DNA from: CAYJNO01 sp964371715
Lineage (GTDB): Bacteria > Bacillota_I > Bacilli_A > Erysipelotrichales > Erysipelotrichaceae
Direction: 5' to 3'
Assembly (NCBI GenBank): GCA_964371715.1
Contig: CAYJNO010000008.1
Location: 11,910 to 75,909, forward strand
Length of the DNA stretch: 64,000 bases
The notes beneath the pieces are model-generated. The model was not told the DNA's origin. It saw only the letters and a program-made list of their open reading frames with translations, and did no database searches. The translations under genes and the position numbers were made by a program. Position 1 is the first letter of the stretch. Every line of letters starts with the position of its first letter. Positions 16,651 through 25,951 of the stretch are shown piece by piece.

Positions 16651-17868
16651 ATGTTAGAAAAACTAAATGAAGTAAAGGTATTAAAAGATTCTTTACATGG
16701 ATATGTGCATATAGAATATGCAATTGTATGGGAATTGATTGATACAAAAGAATTACAAAGATTAAGAAGAATAAGACAGCTAGGAGGAGCTTTTCAAGTT
16801 TATCATAGTGCAGAACATTCGAGATTTTCACATTCTGTAGGTGTGTATGAAATAATTAGACAAATGCTAATAAAGATAACAGATTTAGATGAATCTTTAT
16901 CAAAAAGAGATAAAATAGTTGTTTTATTAGCTGGTCTTTTACATGATTTAGGACATAATCCATATTCTCATGCTTTTGAAGGCGTTTTTAATACTAAGCA
17001 TGAAGTATATACTAAAAATATAATTTTGGGACCTAGTGAAGTTAATGATATTTTAATAAAATATGATAAAGATTTACCACAAGAAATTGTTTCAGTTATT
17101 GAACATACACACCCAAATCCAATATTAAAACAATTAATTTCATCAGAATTGGATGCTGATCGCATGGATTACCTGTTAAGAGATTCGTATATGACTGGTA
17201 CAAAGTATGGTGTTTTTGATATTGATCGATTAATCAGAACTTTTAGAGTAAAAGATAAAAGATTAGTAATTAAATATAGTGGAATTCATGCAATTGAAGA
17301 TTATGTTATGTCACGCTATCATATGTATCATCAAGTATATTTTCATCCAACAGGTCGCTCATTTGAAATATTATTAAAAGCATTTTTTAAAAGAATAAAA
17401 TATTTACATGAACATAATATGTTAAATAATGACATTTTTAACGAGTATTTAACTAATGATATAGTAAGTAATGAAGCTCATTATTTCTTTGATGAAAATA
17501 CTATTGGTTATGCTTTTTTAGTGTTTAGTAAACATGAAGATAAAATTATCAGTGATTTAGCATCAAGACTTTTAAGTAGAAATTTATTTAAATACAAAGA
17601 TTATTCAGAAGAGTTATATGAAGAGTTAACACTCGACTTAGCTATTAATGGATATGATGTAGAATATTACTTATTTTCTGATACGATGAAACAAAGACCT
17701 TATCAACCATATCGAAAAACTGATGATAAAGGAATATTTGTGCTAATGAAAGATGATACAATCAAAGAGTTATCAAAAGCAAGTGTGATAGTAAAAGCAT
17801 TAGTAAAAGCAGAAGAAGAAGGAACAAATAAAATTTATTTTCCAAATATGCTTGATGAAAACAAGTAA
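16651..17868 (+). CDS. HD-domain phosphohydrolase (YwfO/dNTPase-like)
   Basis: A 405-residue protein of the HD superfamily. Metal-binding residues are in the order typical of dGTPase-like enzymes: H in HSVGVYE, HD in GLLHDLGHNPYSHAFE, and a later D in SSELDADRMDYLLRDS. RLRRIRQLGG near the N-terminus is also characteristic of the YwfO branch. Known relatives hydrolyse dNTPs to nucleosides and triphosphate; substrate here is inferred. The ATG at 16651 is chosen because AGGAGG lies just ahead; the open frame extends 15 bases further into the preceding terminator. Confidence 0.85.
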   Translation: MLEKLNEVKVLKDSLHGYVHIEYAIVWELIDTKELQRLRRIRQLGGAFQVYHSAEHSRFSHSVGVYEIIRQMLIKITDLDESLSKRDKIVVLLAGLLHDLGHNPYSHAFEGVFNTKHEVYTKNIILGPSEVNDILIKYDKDLPQEIVSVIEHTHPNPILKQLISSELDADRMDYLLRDSYMTGTKYGVFDIDRLIRTFRVKDKRLVIKYSGIHAIEDYVMSRYHMYHQVYFHPTGRSFEILLKAFFKRIKYLHEHNMLNNDIFNEYLTNDIVSNEAHYFFDENTIGYAFLVFSKHEDKIISDLASRLLSRNLFKYKDYSEELYEELTLDLAINGYDVEYYLFSDTMKQRPYQPYRKTDDKGIFVLMKDDTIKELSKASVIVKALVKAEEEGTNKIYFPNMLDENK

Positions 17869-17922
17869 AGTTGTAACATTGAATAAGATATTATATAATA
17901 TTTTAGTTATTAAGGAGTAAAT

Positions 17923-18753
17923 ATGGAAAAGATTATCGAAGTAAAAGACTTAGATTTTTATTATGATGAAGATACACATGCAGTAAAAAATATCTCTTTT
18001 AATATAGAAAAAGGTAAATACACTACAATAGTTGGACATAATGGTTCTGGTAAAAGTACAATTGCAAAATTACTAATGGGTCTAATTGAAAAGAAAAGTG
18101 GTGAAATAATAGTTGATAATATCACATTATCACAAGATACAGTTTATGATATAAGAAAAAAGGTAGGTATAGTTTTTCAAAATCCTGATAATCAATTCAT
18201 TGGTTCAACAGTGAAAGATGATATAGCTTTTGGTCTTGAAAATCATAAAGTTGAAACTGATAAGATGGATGATATTATTTTGGAGTATGCAAAGAAAGTA
18301 AATATGTTGGACTATTTAGATAGTGAACCTACAAAGCTTTCAGGTGGACAAAAACAACGTGTAGCTATAGCTGGTGTTTTAGCTATGAGACCAGATATAA
18401 TTATTTTTGACGAAAGTACAAGTATGCTAGATCCTAGTGGTAAAGCCGAAATAAATAATGTAATTAAAAAATTGCATGAAGAATATGAAATAACATTAAT
18501 ATCTATTACTCATGATATGGAAGAAGTTGCGAAAAGTGACTTTGTCATAGTTATGGATAATGGAAAAATAGTGTTTGAAGGGCAACCAAAAGACGTATTA
18601 AAAAATGATAAAGAATTAATAAATATCAAATTAGATATTCCTTTTGCGAGCAAAATGGTAAAAGCATTGAATAATGCTGGAATAAAAATTAATGATGAAC
18701 TAGATTTAGAAAGGGTGGTCAATAATATATGCCAATTATCATCAAAGAATTAA
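17923..18753 (+). CDS. ecfA1: ECF transporter ATPase A1
   Basis: A 276-residue cytoplasmic ABC ATPase of the energy-coupling factor module for vitamin or metal uptake. Walker A is GHNGSGKST, the Q-loop is in VFQNPDNQ, signature LSGGQKQR, Walker B IIIFDES, and ITHDMEEV holds the switch His. The FDES/TSMLDP wording is typical of EcfA1. SD AAGGAG precedes the ATG. Overlaps ecfA2 by 25 bases, in the conserved order ecfA1-ecfA2-ecfT-truA. No substrate-binding S component is in the window, which fits a shared (group II) ECF module. Confidence 0.95.
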   Translation: MEKIIEVKDLDFYYDEDTHAVKNISFNIEKGKYTTIVGHNGSGKSTIAKLLMGLIEKKSGEIIVDNITLSQDTVYDIRKKVGIVFQNPDNQFIGSTVKDDIAFGLENHKVETDKMDDIILEYAKKVNMLDYLDSEPTKLSGGQKQRVAIAGVLAMRPDIIIFDESTSMLDPSGKAEINNVIKKLHEEYEITLISITHDMEEVAKSDFVIVMDNGKIVFEGQPKDVLKNDKELINIKLDIPFASKMVKALNNAGIKINDELDLERVVNNICQLSSKN

Positions 18754-19577
18754 GTCATATTTATGATAATGATACACCTTTTTATAAAACAGCAATATCT
18801 GATATTAATTTAGATATTGAAGATCAAATGGTTACTGCCGTTATTGGTGAAACAGGTTCTGGAAAAAGTACATTAGTTCAACATTTAAATGCTTTATTAA
18901 AACCAACAAGTGGAAGTGTGACAATAGATGACTTTACTATGGATGCAGAAAGTAAAGCAAAAAACTTAAAGTCTTTAAGAAAAAAAGTTGGTTTGGTATT
19001 TCAATTTCCAGAATATCAATTGTTTGAAGAAACAATCATTAAAGATGTAATGTTTGGACCACTTAACTTTAATATTGAAAAAGAAGAAGCATTAAAATCG
19101 GCTAAAGAAGCATTAACACTAGTAGGGATGGATGAATCATATTATGAAAAAAGTCCTTTAGAATTAAGTGGTGGACAAAAAAGGCGTATTGCAATAGCAG
19201 GTATTTTAGCAATGAATCCGAATGTTATTGTACTAGATGAACCAACAGCTGGATTAGATCCACAAGGTGCAAAAGAAATGATGGATTTATTTAAGAGTTT
19301 AAATAAAACATTGGTTATTGTTACCCATGATATGGACCATGTCTTAAATTATGCTAATCAAGTAGTATTATTGAATCATGGTAAGGTTATCTTTAAAAAT
19401 GATATTAAAACATTCTTTAATGATCATAAATTATGGGAAACATTACAAATAGAAAAGCCAATGATCATTAAAGCTAAAGAGATGTTAATTGAAAAAGGTG
19501 TAGATATTACAGAAGATTGTTTTGATTTTGATACTTTAATGTGTCAAATAGTAAAGTGGGTGAATAACAATGGCTAA
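18729..19577 (+). CDS. ecfA2: ECF transporter ATPase A2
   Basis: A 282-residue partner ATPase of EcfA1. Walker A is GETGSGKST, Q-loop VFQFPEYQLFEETI, signature LSGGQKRR, Walker B VIVLDEPTAGLDP, switch VTHDMDHV. The VFQFPEYQLFE wording is characteristic of EcfA2. It forms a heterodimer with EcfA1 that couples to EcfT through groove helices. Overlaps ecfA1 upstream and ecfT downstream by 8 bases, indicating translational coupling and equal stoichiometry. Confidence 0.95.
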   Translation: MPIIIKELSHIYDNDTPFYKTAISDINLDIEDQMVTAVIGETGSGKSTLVQHLNALLKPTSGSVTIDDFTMDAESKAKNLKSLRKKVGLVFQFPEYQLFEETIIKDVMFGPLNFNIEKEEALKSAKEALTLVGMDESYYEKSPLELSGGQKRRIAIAGILAMNPNVIVLDEPTAGLDPQGAKEMMDLFKSLNKTLVIVTHDMDHVLNYANQVVLLNHGKVIFKNDIKTFFNDHKLWETLQIEKPMIIKAKEMLIEKGVDITEDCFDFDTLMCQIVKWVNNNG

Positions 19578-20367
19578 ATTTACTATTGGAAAATATCTAC
19601 CTTACGATACTATCTTGCATCGTATTGATCCAAGAATTAAAATCATGTCATTACTAATTTTATTAATCGGTATATTTATTCCTGTATCAATTCAAATATA
19701 TGCATTATTATTGGTTTTTATCGGTGTAATATGTAAAGTTGCAAAGTTAAAAATGAAGTTTATTATAAGTGCCTTAAAACCGATGTTATTTATGTTAATC
19801 TTTTTATTAATTATAAATACTTTAACATTAAAAACAGGTGATTTATTAGTAACTATATTTACTATTGAGGTTTATAGTGGAGCTATATATCAAACAGTAT
19901 TTATAGCAATTAGATTAATATTAATGATAATGTTGACAACACTATTAACTACAACAACCAAACCATTAGATTTAACTTTAGGTATTGAAGATTTATTATC
20001 CCCATTCAAAAAAATAGGTTTACCAGCACATGAGATTGCGATGATGATTTCAATTGCTTTAAGATTTATACCAACCTTAATTGAAGAAGCTGAAAGAATT
20101 ATGAAAGCACAGGCAAGTAGAGGACTAGATCTTGAAGAAGGAAAATTAAAAGAAAAAGCTATGGCAATTTTAGCATTAATTGTACCTTTGTTTGTATCAG
20201 CTCTACAAAGAGCGGAAGATTTGGCTAATGCTATGGAAGCACGTGGCTATATACCAGGTGAATTTAGAACAAGATATCGTAAACTTAAAATAAGATATTA
20301 TGATTATATTACAATTGCAATTGCAATTTTAATTGCGATAAGTCTTGGATTAGTAGCATGGCTTTAA
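19570..20367 (+). CDS. ecfT: ECF transporter transmembrane protein EcfT
   Basis: A 265-residue membrane scaffold of the ECF transporter, with about five or six hydrophobic segments. The two Ala-Arg-Gly-type coupling motifs that contact the ATPases are visible: AQASRGLD and AMEARGY. It links interchangeable vitamin-binding S components to EcfA1A2. Overlaps ecfA2 and, by 10 bases, truA. Confidence 0.95.
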   Translation: MAKFTIGKYLPYDTILHRIDPRIKIMSLLILLIGIFIPVSIQIYALLLVFIGVICKVAKLKMKFIISALKPMLFMLIFLLIINTLTLKTGDLLVTIFTIEVYSGAIYQTVFIAIRLILMIMLTTLLTTTTKPLDLTLGIEDLLSPFKKIGLPAHEIAMMISIALRFIPTLIEEAERIMKAQASRGLDLEEGKLKEKAMAILALIVPLFVSALQRAEDLANAMEARGYIPGEFRTRYRKLKIRYYDYITIAIAILIAISLGLVAWL

Positions 20368-21098
20368 GAAGATTTAAAGTAGTAGTAGCTTATGATGGAC
20401 ATAATTATGCGGGATGGCAAAGACAAAATAATGCTCTTGGTATTCAACAAGTTATTGAAGATATATTAAGTGAAAAAACTAATCGAAAAGTTGAAATTGT
20501 ATCAAGTGGAAGAACTGATGCTTTAGTTCATGCGTATGCTCAAGTATTTCATTTTGATACTGATTTCTATATAGATGAGACAGCATATTTTAGAATACTA
20601 AATTCTTTTTTACCGAAAGATATTAGAGTTAAATCTGTAGAAGAAGTTAATAGTAACTTTCATGCACGATTCAGTGCTAAAAGTAAGGTCTATATTTACA
20701 AAATTAATTTAACAGAATATAACCCTTTTCTTGCAAATTATGCATATCAACCTAAAAAAGTAATTAATATAGACTTAGCTAAAAAAGTTAGTCAAATATT
20801 TATAGGTAAGCATGATTTTTCATCATTTTGTAATAATGGTTTTGATACCCATCCAAATCAAGTAAGAGAAATATATCGTATTGATTTTAGTATTAAAGAT
20901 GATGTTTTAGAGATAGAGTATGAGGGCAATGGGTTTTTAAGATATATGGTTAGAATGCTTACTGCAACTATTGTTCAAGTAGCTTTAGGTCGTATAAATA
21001 TAGATGATGTCCAAAAGATGTTAGATATGAAAAATAAAGAAGCATGTAAATATAATATTGATGCTTGTGGATTGTACTTGAAGGAAGTGAAATATTAA
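20358..21098 (+). CDS. truA: tRNA pseudouridine38-40 synthase
   Basis: A 246-residue pseudouridine synthase that isomerises U38-U40 in the tRNA anticodon arm. The catalytic Asp lies in SSGRTDALVHA (usual GRTDxGVHA, so Gly is Leu here). YDGHNYAGWQRQ near the N-terminus and NGFLRYMVRMLTATIVQVALGR near the end are typical. It overlaps ecfT by 10 bases, the conserved neighbour in Bacillota. Full length for the family. Confidence 0.95.
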   Translation: MALRRFKVVVAYDGHNYAGWQRQNNALGIQQVIEDILSEKTNRKVEIVSSGRTDALVHAYAQVFHFDTDFYIDETAYFRILNSFLPKDIRVKSVEEVNSNFHARFSAKSKVYIYKINLTEYNPFLANYAYQPKKVINIDLAKKVSQIFIGKHDFSSFCNNGFDTHPNQVREIYRIDFSIKDDVLEIEYEGNGFLRYMVRMLTATIVQVALGRINIDDVQKMLDMKNKEACKYNIDACGLYLKEVKY

Positions 21099-21117
21099 AA
21101 AAATAGTAAGTTGATAC

Positions 21118-21146
21118 TTGTAATTTATACATGTTTATGCTAGTAT
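21118..21146 (+). promoter_or_regulatory. Promoter of rpmE
   Basis: TTGTAA (21118-21123), a 17-base spacer and TAGTAT (21141-21146) with TGC directly upstream (extended -10). A leader of about 50 bases follows. Confidence 0.6.
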
Positions 21147-21203
21147 ATATAAGCACTTACTTTAGATTCGCAAAGAGTTTAAGGCGGAAGGGAGAAATTA
21201 AAG

Positions 21204-21404
21204 ATGAAAAAAAATATCCATCCAACATATCACAAGATTAACGTACATTGCGTTACTTGTGGTGCAGAATTTGAGTCTGGATCTACAAAAGAAGATATCA
21301 AAGTTGATACTTGTTCTGTGTGTCATCCATTCTATACAGGAAGACAAAGATTCGCGGCTGCACAAGGACGTGTTGAGAAATTTAATAAAAAATACGGAAG
21401 ATAA
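21204..21404 (+). CDS. rpmE: Ribosomal protein L31, zinc-binding type
   Basis: A 66-residue 50S subunit protein bridging the subunits near the 5S region. The zinc-binding form is shown by CVTC and CSVC, and the TGRQRF segment is conserved. Zinc-free paralogues (RpmE2) replace this form under zinc starvation in some species; none is in the window. SD GGGAG precedes the ATG. Monocistronic, with its own promoter and terminator; a roughly 50-base leader could hold an L31 autoregulatory site, which I cannot confirm. Confidence 0.96.
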   Translation: MKKNIHPTYHKINVHCVTCGAEFESGSTKEDIKVDTCSVCHPFYTGRQRFAAAQGRVEKFNKKYGR

Positions 21405-21407
21405 TAA

Positions 21408-21438
21408 AAAAAAGTACTTATATAAGTACTTTTTTTTT
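21408..21438 (+). terminator. Terminator of rpmE
   Basis: Palindrome AAAGTACTTATATAAGTACTTT with a long T run; the tsaC -10 element begins two bases later. Confidence 0.85.
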
Positions 21439-21439
21439 A

Positions 21440-21448
21440 TGTTATAAT
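21440..21448 (+). promoter_or_regulatory. Extended -10 promoter of tsaC
   Basis: TGTTATAAT directly after the rpmE terminator. The predicted transcription start (about 21455) falls on the tsaC ATG. Confidence 0.55.
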
Positions 21449-21454
21449 TTTATT

Positions 21455-22057
21455 ATGAAAAAAATAAAAATAAATGAAATACCAGAAATAGTAGATGTCT
21501 TAAAAAATGATGGAATTATTGCCTTTCCAACTGATACAGTTTATGGGTTAGGTTGTAAATATGATAGTGAAATCGCAATAAATAAAATAAAAAAAGCGAA
21601 AGGAAGAGATGAAAATAAACCCTTACCAATGATGGTATCAAAAAAAGAAATGATAAGTGAAGTCGCGATTGTTAGCGATGTAGCAATCAAATTAATGAAT
21701 AAATTTATGCCTGGTGCAATTACATTAGTTTTTGAAAAAAAGCCTAATATTGAATCTTATATAACAAATGGATTTAATACAATTGCGATTAGAATACCAG
21801 ATCATGAAGAAAGTTTAAAAATATTAAAAGCAATTAATTGTCCAATGTTAGTTACAAGCGCTAATAAATCTGATACGCCAAGTAAGTTTAATAGCACAGA
21901 TGTAATTGAGGATATTGGTGAATATTTAGATTTAATTATTGAAGGTGAAAGTTTAAATAGTCAGGCATCAACAATTGTTGATGTAACAAATGGTATTAAG
22001 ATATTAAGACATGGATTAATAAGTGAAGAAGAAATTATGGAGGAGATAAAAAAATGA
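21455..22057 (+). CDS. tsaC: L-threonylcarbamoyladenylate synthase (Sua5/YrdC/YwlC)
   Basis: A 200-residue YrdC-domain enzyme that makes threonylcarbamoyl-AMP from threonine, bicarbonate and ATP for the t6A37 tRNA modification. The substrate pocket motifs PTDTVYGLGC, KxR-type region (KAKGRDENKPLP) and TSANKSDTPS are present. It lacks the extra C-terminal Sua5 domain, so it is the short form. No SD; promoter geometry predicts a leaderless mRNA. It ends in a TGA overlapping the rpiB ATG (ATGA). First gene of tsaC-rpiB-glyA, an order common in Bacillota. Confidence 0.93.
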   Translation: MKKIKINEIPEIVDVLKNDGIIAFPTDTVYGLGCKYDSEIAINKIKKAKGRDENKPLPMMVSKKEMISEVAIVSDVAIKLMNKFMPGAITLVFEKKPNIESYITNGFNTIAIRIPDHEESLKILKAINCPMLVTSANKSDTPSKFNSTDVIEDIGEYLDLIIEGESLNSQASTIVDVTNGIKILRHGLISEEEIMEEIKK

Positions 22058-22497
22058 AAATTGTAATTGGAGCAGATCATGGTGGGGTTGAATATAAAGA
22101 TTCAATTGTAAAAACTCTAAAAGAGCTAAATCATGAAGTAGTAGATTATGGTACTTATAGTACAGATAGTGTAGATTATCCAGACTATGCTAAAAAAGTA
22201 TGCAAAGATATTAAAAATAAAAATGCAGATTTTGGTGTATTAATATGTGGTACAGGAATTGGAATGAGTATTGCCGCTAATAAAACAAATGGTGTTAGAT
22301 GTGCTTTGGTTAATGATCCATCAGTTGCGAAAATTACAAGAGAACATAATGATACTAATGTAGTTGCTTTAGGTGCAAGAGTTATAAGTTTAGAAGATGC
22401 GACAAATATTGTATTAAACTTCATTAATGAAGAGTTTTCAAATGATGAAAGACATATAAATAGAATTAGAAAAGTGATGGAAATAGAAAATGAATAA
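22054..22497 (+). CDS. rpiB: Ribose-5-phosphate isomerase B
   Basis: A 147-residue enzyme interconverting ribose-5-phosphate and ribulose-5-phosphate. It begins with the phosphate-binding GADHGGVEYK and has the catalytic cysteine in VLICGTGIGMSIAANK, and REHNDTNVVALGARV. LacA/LacB subunits of galactose-6-phosphate isomerase are related, but the length, motif and the glyA neighbour favour RpiB. Four-base overlap with tsaC and 8-base overlap with glyA show tight coupling. Confidence 0.93.
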   Translation: MKIVIGADHGGVEYKDSIVKTLKELNHEVVDYGTYSTDSVDYPDYAKKVCKDIKNKNADFGVLICGTGIGMSIAANKTNGVRCALVNDPSVAKITREHNDTNVVALGARVISLEDATNIVLNFINEEFSNDERHINRIRKVMEIENE

Positions 22498-23713
22498 TGC
22501 GATAAAAGAAGCGATTAATTTAGAATATTTAAGACAAAAAGAGCATGTTGAATTAATAGCGTCTGAAAACTTTGTATCAAAAGATGTCTTAGATGCACAA
22601 GGTTCAATAATGACAAATAAATATGCTGAAGGATATCCAAGCCGTCGTTATTATGGTGGATGTGAACATGTTGATACTGTTGAAAATATAGCGAAGGAAA
22701 ATTTAAAGAAAATCTTTGGAGCAGAACATGCAAATGTGCAACCACATTGTGGTTCATCAGCTAATATGGCAGTTTATATGAGTGTCTTAAATTATAAAGA
22801 TAAAATTTTAGGAATGGATTTAAGCAGTGGTGGACATTTAACACATGGACATCCATTATCTTTTTCAGGAATCTTGTATGACTTTATTTCTTATGGTGTA
22901 AATAAAGAAACAGAAGAAATAGATTATAATGAAGTAAGAGAAATTGCATTAAGAGAAAAACCAAAAATGATAGTAGCTGGGGCTAGTGCTTATAGTAAAA
23001 GTATAGATTTTTCAAAGTTTAAAGAAATTGCTGATGAAATTGGTGCATATTTAATGGTTGATATGGCACATATTGCAGGTCTTGTGGCAGGTGGGATGCA
23101 TCAAAATCCTGTACCATATGCTGACTTTGTTACATCAACTACACATAAAACACTAAGAGGTCCACGTGGTGGCATTATTTTATGTAAAGAAAAATATGCT
23201 AAAGATATAGATAGAGCAGTTTTCCCAGGAATTCAAGGTGGCCCACTTATGCATGTAATTGCAGCTAAGGCAGTATGTTTTGATGAAGCTTTAAAACCTG
23301 AATTTAAAGATTATGCAAAACAAGTTGTATCTAATATGCAGGCAATGGTAAATGAATTCAAAGTTTTAGGAGTTAGAGTTATTGCTGATGGTAGTGATAA
23401 TCATTTAGCTTTACTTGATATCTATGGGTCTTTAGGTTTAACTGGAAAAGAGGCAGAAGCAATACTTGGTGAAGTTAACATCACATGTAATAAAAATCAA
23501 ATTCCATTTGATACATTAAAACCGATGGTTACAAGCGGTATTCGTATTGGAACAGCTGCAATGACTACTAGAGGATTTAAGGAAGAAGAATTTAAAAAAG
23601 TAGCAAAATATATTGTAGATGCTTTAAAAAACAAAAATGATAAAATTAAACTTGAACAAATTAAAGAAGAAATAGTTAAATTAACTACTCCCTTTCACGT
23701 AGTTAATAATTAA
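22490..23713 (+). CDS. glyA: Serine hydroxymethyltransferase
   Basis: A 407-residue PLP enzyme that converts serine and tetrahydrofolate to glycine and methylene-THF, the main one-carbon source. The PLP-binding lysine lies in STTHKTLRGPRGG; other family marks are ASENFVSKDVL, NKYAEGYPSRRYYGG, VQPHCGSSANMAVY and VDMAHIAGLVAGG. Full length. The start overlaps the rpiB end. Ends 4 bases before the next gene. Confidence 0.97.
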   Translation: MNNAIKEAINLEYLRQKEHVELIASENFVSKDVLDAQGSIMTNKYAEGYPSRRYYGGCEHVDTVENIAKENLKKIFGAEHANVQPHCGSSANMAVYMSVLNYKDKILGMDLSSGGHLTHGHPLSFSGILYDFISYGVNKETEEIDYNEVREIALREKPKMIVAGASAYSKSIDFSKFKEIADEIGAYLMVDMAHIAGLVAGGMHQNPVPYADFVTSTTHKTLRGPRGGIILCKEKYAKDIDRAVFPGIQGGPLMHVIAAKAVCFDEALKPEFKDYAKQVVSNMQAMVNEFKVLGVRVIADGSDNHLALLDIYGSLGLTGKEAEAILGEVNITCNKNQIPFDTLKPMVTSGIRIGTAAMTTRGFKEEEFKKVAKYIVDALKNKNDKIKLEQIKEEIVKLTTPFHVVNN

Positions 23714-23717
23714 ATTA

Positions 23718-25667
23718 ATGAAAATATATCGCGAAAATTATCTCAAATATATAATTAATATTATAATCATTTTATTTTGTTTAACGGGGATTGATTTAAC
23801 TTTTAAACAATTTGCATTTAATGAAATATTAGACGGAAGTATATTTAGATTATTAGGCTTTAATTTAGCTTTAAGTTTAAGTTTAAGTTTATTTGCTTGT
23901 CTTACAAAAAAGATGTGGAGAATTATTATTCCACTGTTCTTATTTGGGTTAGGGTTCTATGCATTTTTACAATTAAATTATTATAATTATATGGGGAACT
24001 ATCTATCAATAAAGGCAACATTTGATGGTGCAGGTAGAGTAGTTAGTGAATTAAGTGATTTTATTTTGGCTATTGATATTAAAACATTAATAATTTTTAT
24101 CTTCCCATTAGTTAGTACAATATTATTAAACTATAATCGTAGTCTAAAGACTAATAAAAACTATGTAGTTGTATCAGTGTTGGTTATATTAATATTGAAT
24201 ATTCAAGTATGGTTTTTTCTTCCTGATTATGGTGTGAATAGTATCAAGAAAATATATGATTATCCATCACCGGCAGAGTTAGCATTAAAAGAACTAGGTC
24301 CTAATAGATTTTTACAACGCGATATTTTAACAATATTCAAAGAAGTAGAAACACAAATATATGAAGAAGAAAAAAATGAAGTTAAAGAGGATAATCCATA
24401 CATTAGAAATATTGATGATAGTAACTGGATAGAGTTAATAGCTAACGAAGAAAATGAAAGTATCAAGTTAATTGATGAATATTTAATAGATCGATCAATA
24501 TCTGACTACAATGATATGACAGGCTATTTTGAAGGAAAAAACTTTATTTATATAATGGTTGAGGCATTTGACTATATGGCAATCGATGAGAATATAACAC
24601 CAACATTATATAAAATGTATAATGAAGGTATTAGTTTTCAGAATTACTATACGCCAAAATATAGTTGTACTACAGCAGAGAGTGAGTTCATTGGATTAAT
24701 GTCTTTAATTCCTTCAAATGATGTATGTACACCTAATACATATATTGATAATATTTATCCACAATCAATTTATAGCTTATTTAGTAATATTGATTATCAA
24801 ACATTGGGTTTTCATAATTGGACAGATGAATTTTATGAGAGAAACTACTTTCATTTAAACTATGGTGCAGATGATTACTTTGATATTGATGAATTAGAAT
24901 TTTCACCATTAGTAAGTGGATGGCAATCAGATATTGAATTAATTGAAAAATCTTTACCATACTATATAGATGAAGAAAAATTTATGTCGTTTATTATAAC
25001 TTCAGCTACACATTTTCCATATGATCAAAGTAGTGAAATTGGGGATAAATATCTCGATATTGTAAATGAATATTATCCTGATGATCCTGTTCATATTAAT
25101 AGATATCGCTCAAAAGCTATTGAAGTAGATAAAGCATTAGAGTTATTGTTGGATTCACTAGAACAAAGTGGAGAATTAGACAATACAGTAATTGCAGTGT
25201 TCTCTGATCATCATCCACTAAATACATCATTAGATGATATCGTGACATATACAAATGTAATTGACCGAAGTTATGGATTTAATATTGATCGTACACCAGC
25301 CTTTATTTATAATAGCGAAATTGATAATCCGATAATTGTTGATGAAGTCATGAGTACATTTGATTTATTGCCAACAATTGCTAATCTGTTTAACTTAGAA
25401 TTTGACCCACGTTATTACTTTGGTGTTGATATCTTTAGTGATGAAGAAAGCTTAGTAATCTTTACTAATAAAGATTGGGTAAATAATGTAGGTTATTATA
25501 CCGCTAATAGCAATGAATTTACTCCATTTAATGAAGAAATTAAGCTAAGTGAACAAGAAATTGAAGCAATAAATATTAAAGTAAGCAATGCAATTAATAT
25601 CAGTTTACAAATCTATGAAACAGACTATTTTTCAAAAAGAAATTTTGAAGTGAAGTATATAAAATAG
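23718..25667 (+). CDS. LtaS-like lipoteichoic acid synthase family sulfatase
   Basis: A 649-residue membrane enzyme. About five N-terminal transmembrane segments (to about residue 160) precede an extracytoplasmic alkaline-phosphatase/sulfatase-type domain. The likely metal ligands and nucleophile are Glu in IMVEAFDYM, Thr in SCTTAESEF, and Asp/His in VFSDHHPL. LtaS enzymes polymerise glycerol phosphate from phosphatidylglycerol onto a glycolipid; related OpgB-type phosphoglycerol transferases share the fold, so the exact acceptor is inferred. The start lies 4 bases after glyA without an SD, hence probably coupled. Ends at a terminator. Confidence 0.87.
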   Translation: MKIYRENYLKYIINIIIILFCLTGIDLTFKQFAFNEILDGSIFRLLGFNLALSLSLSLFACLTKKMWRIIIPLFLFGLGFYAFLQLNYYNYMGNYLSIKATFDGAGRVVSELSDFILAIDIKTLIIFIFPLVSTILLNYNRSLKTNKNYVVVSVLVILILNIQVWFFLPDYGVNSIKKIYDYPSPAELALKELGPNRFLQRDILTIFKEVETQIYEEEKNEVKEDNPYIRNIDDSNWIELIANEENESIKLIDEYLIDRSISDYNDMTGYFEGKNFIYIMVEAFDYMAIDENITPTLYKMYNEGISFQNYYTPKYSCTTAESEFIGLMSLIPSNDVCTPNTYIDNIYPQSIYSLFSNIDYQTLGFHNWTDEFYERNYFHLNYGADDYFDIDELEFSPLVSGWQSDIELIEKSLPYYIDEEKFMSFIITSATHFPYDQSSEIGDKYLDIVNEYYPDDPVHINRYRSKAIEVDKALELLLDSLEQSGELDNTVIAVFSDHHPLNTSLDDIVTYTNVIDRSYGFNIDRTPAFIYNSEIDNPIIVDEVMSTFDLLPTIANLFNLEFDPRYYFGVDIFSDEESLVIFTNKDWVNNVGYYTANSNEFTPFNEEIKLSEQEIEAINIKVSNAINISLQIYETDYFSKRNFEVKYIK

Positions 25668-25668
25668 G

Positions 25669-25719
25669 CAAAAGATAAATAGCATAGTTATTTTAACTAA
25701 AACTATTTGTCTTTTTTTT
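25669..25719 (+). terminator. Terminator after the LtaS-like gene
   Basis: Long stem AAAAGATAAATAG/CTATTTGTCTTTT with an inner TAGTT/AACTA helix and a T run. The rest of the gap to upp (25720-25951) is very AT-rich, with only a TATAAT at 25905-25910 as a likely upp -10. Confidence 0.8.
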
Positions 25720-25951
25720 ATGTAAACAATTAAGTCAAAAAATGAAAATATAGTTAGGTTTTTATTAAGATGAACTGTATACATAGAAAAAATATCAATC
25801 AAAAGAAAATTATTTATACGATTGTTAAAATAATATATTTAAATTCAATTAAATATAAAAAAATAACTAAATAGTCACATTAAACTTATATTTTCATGCT
25901 AAAATATAATAGTTATGTTAAAATATTAACAGTATAAAAAAGGAGAATTAA

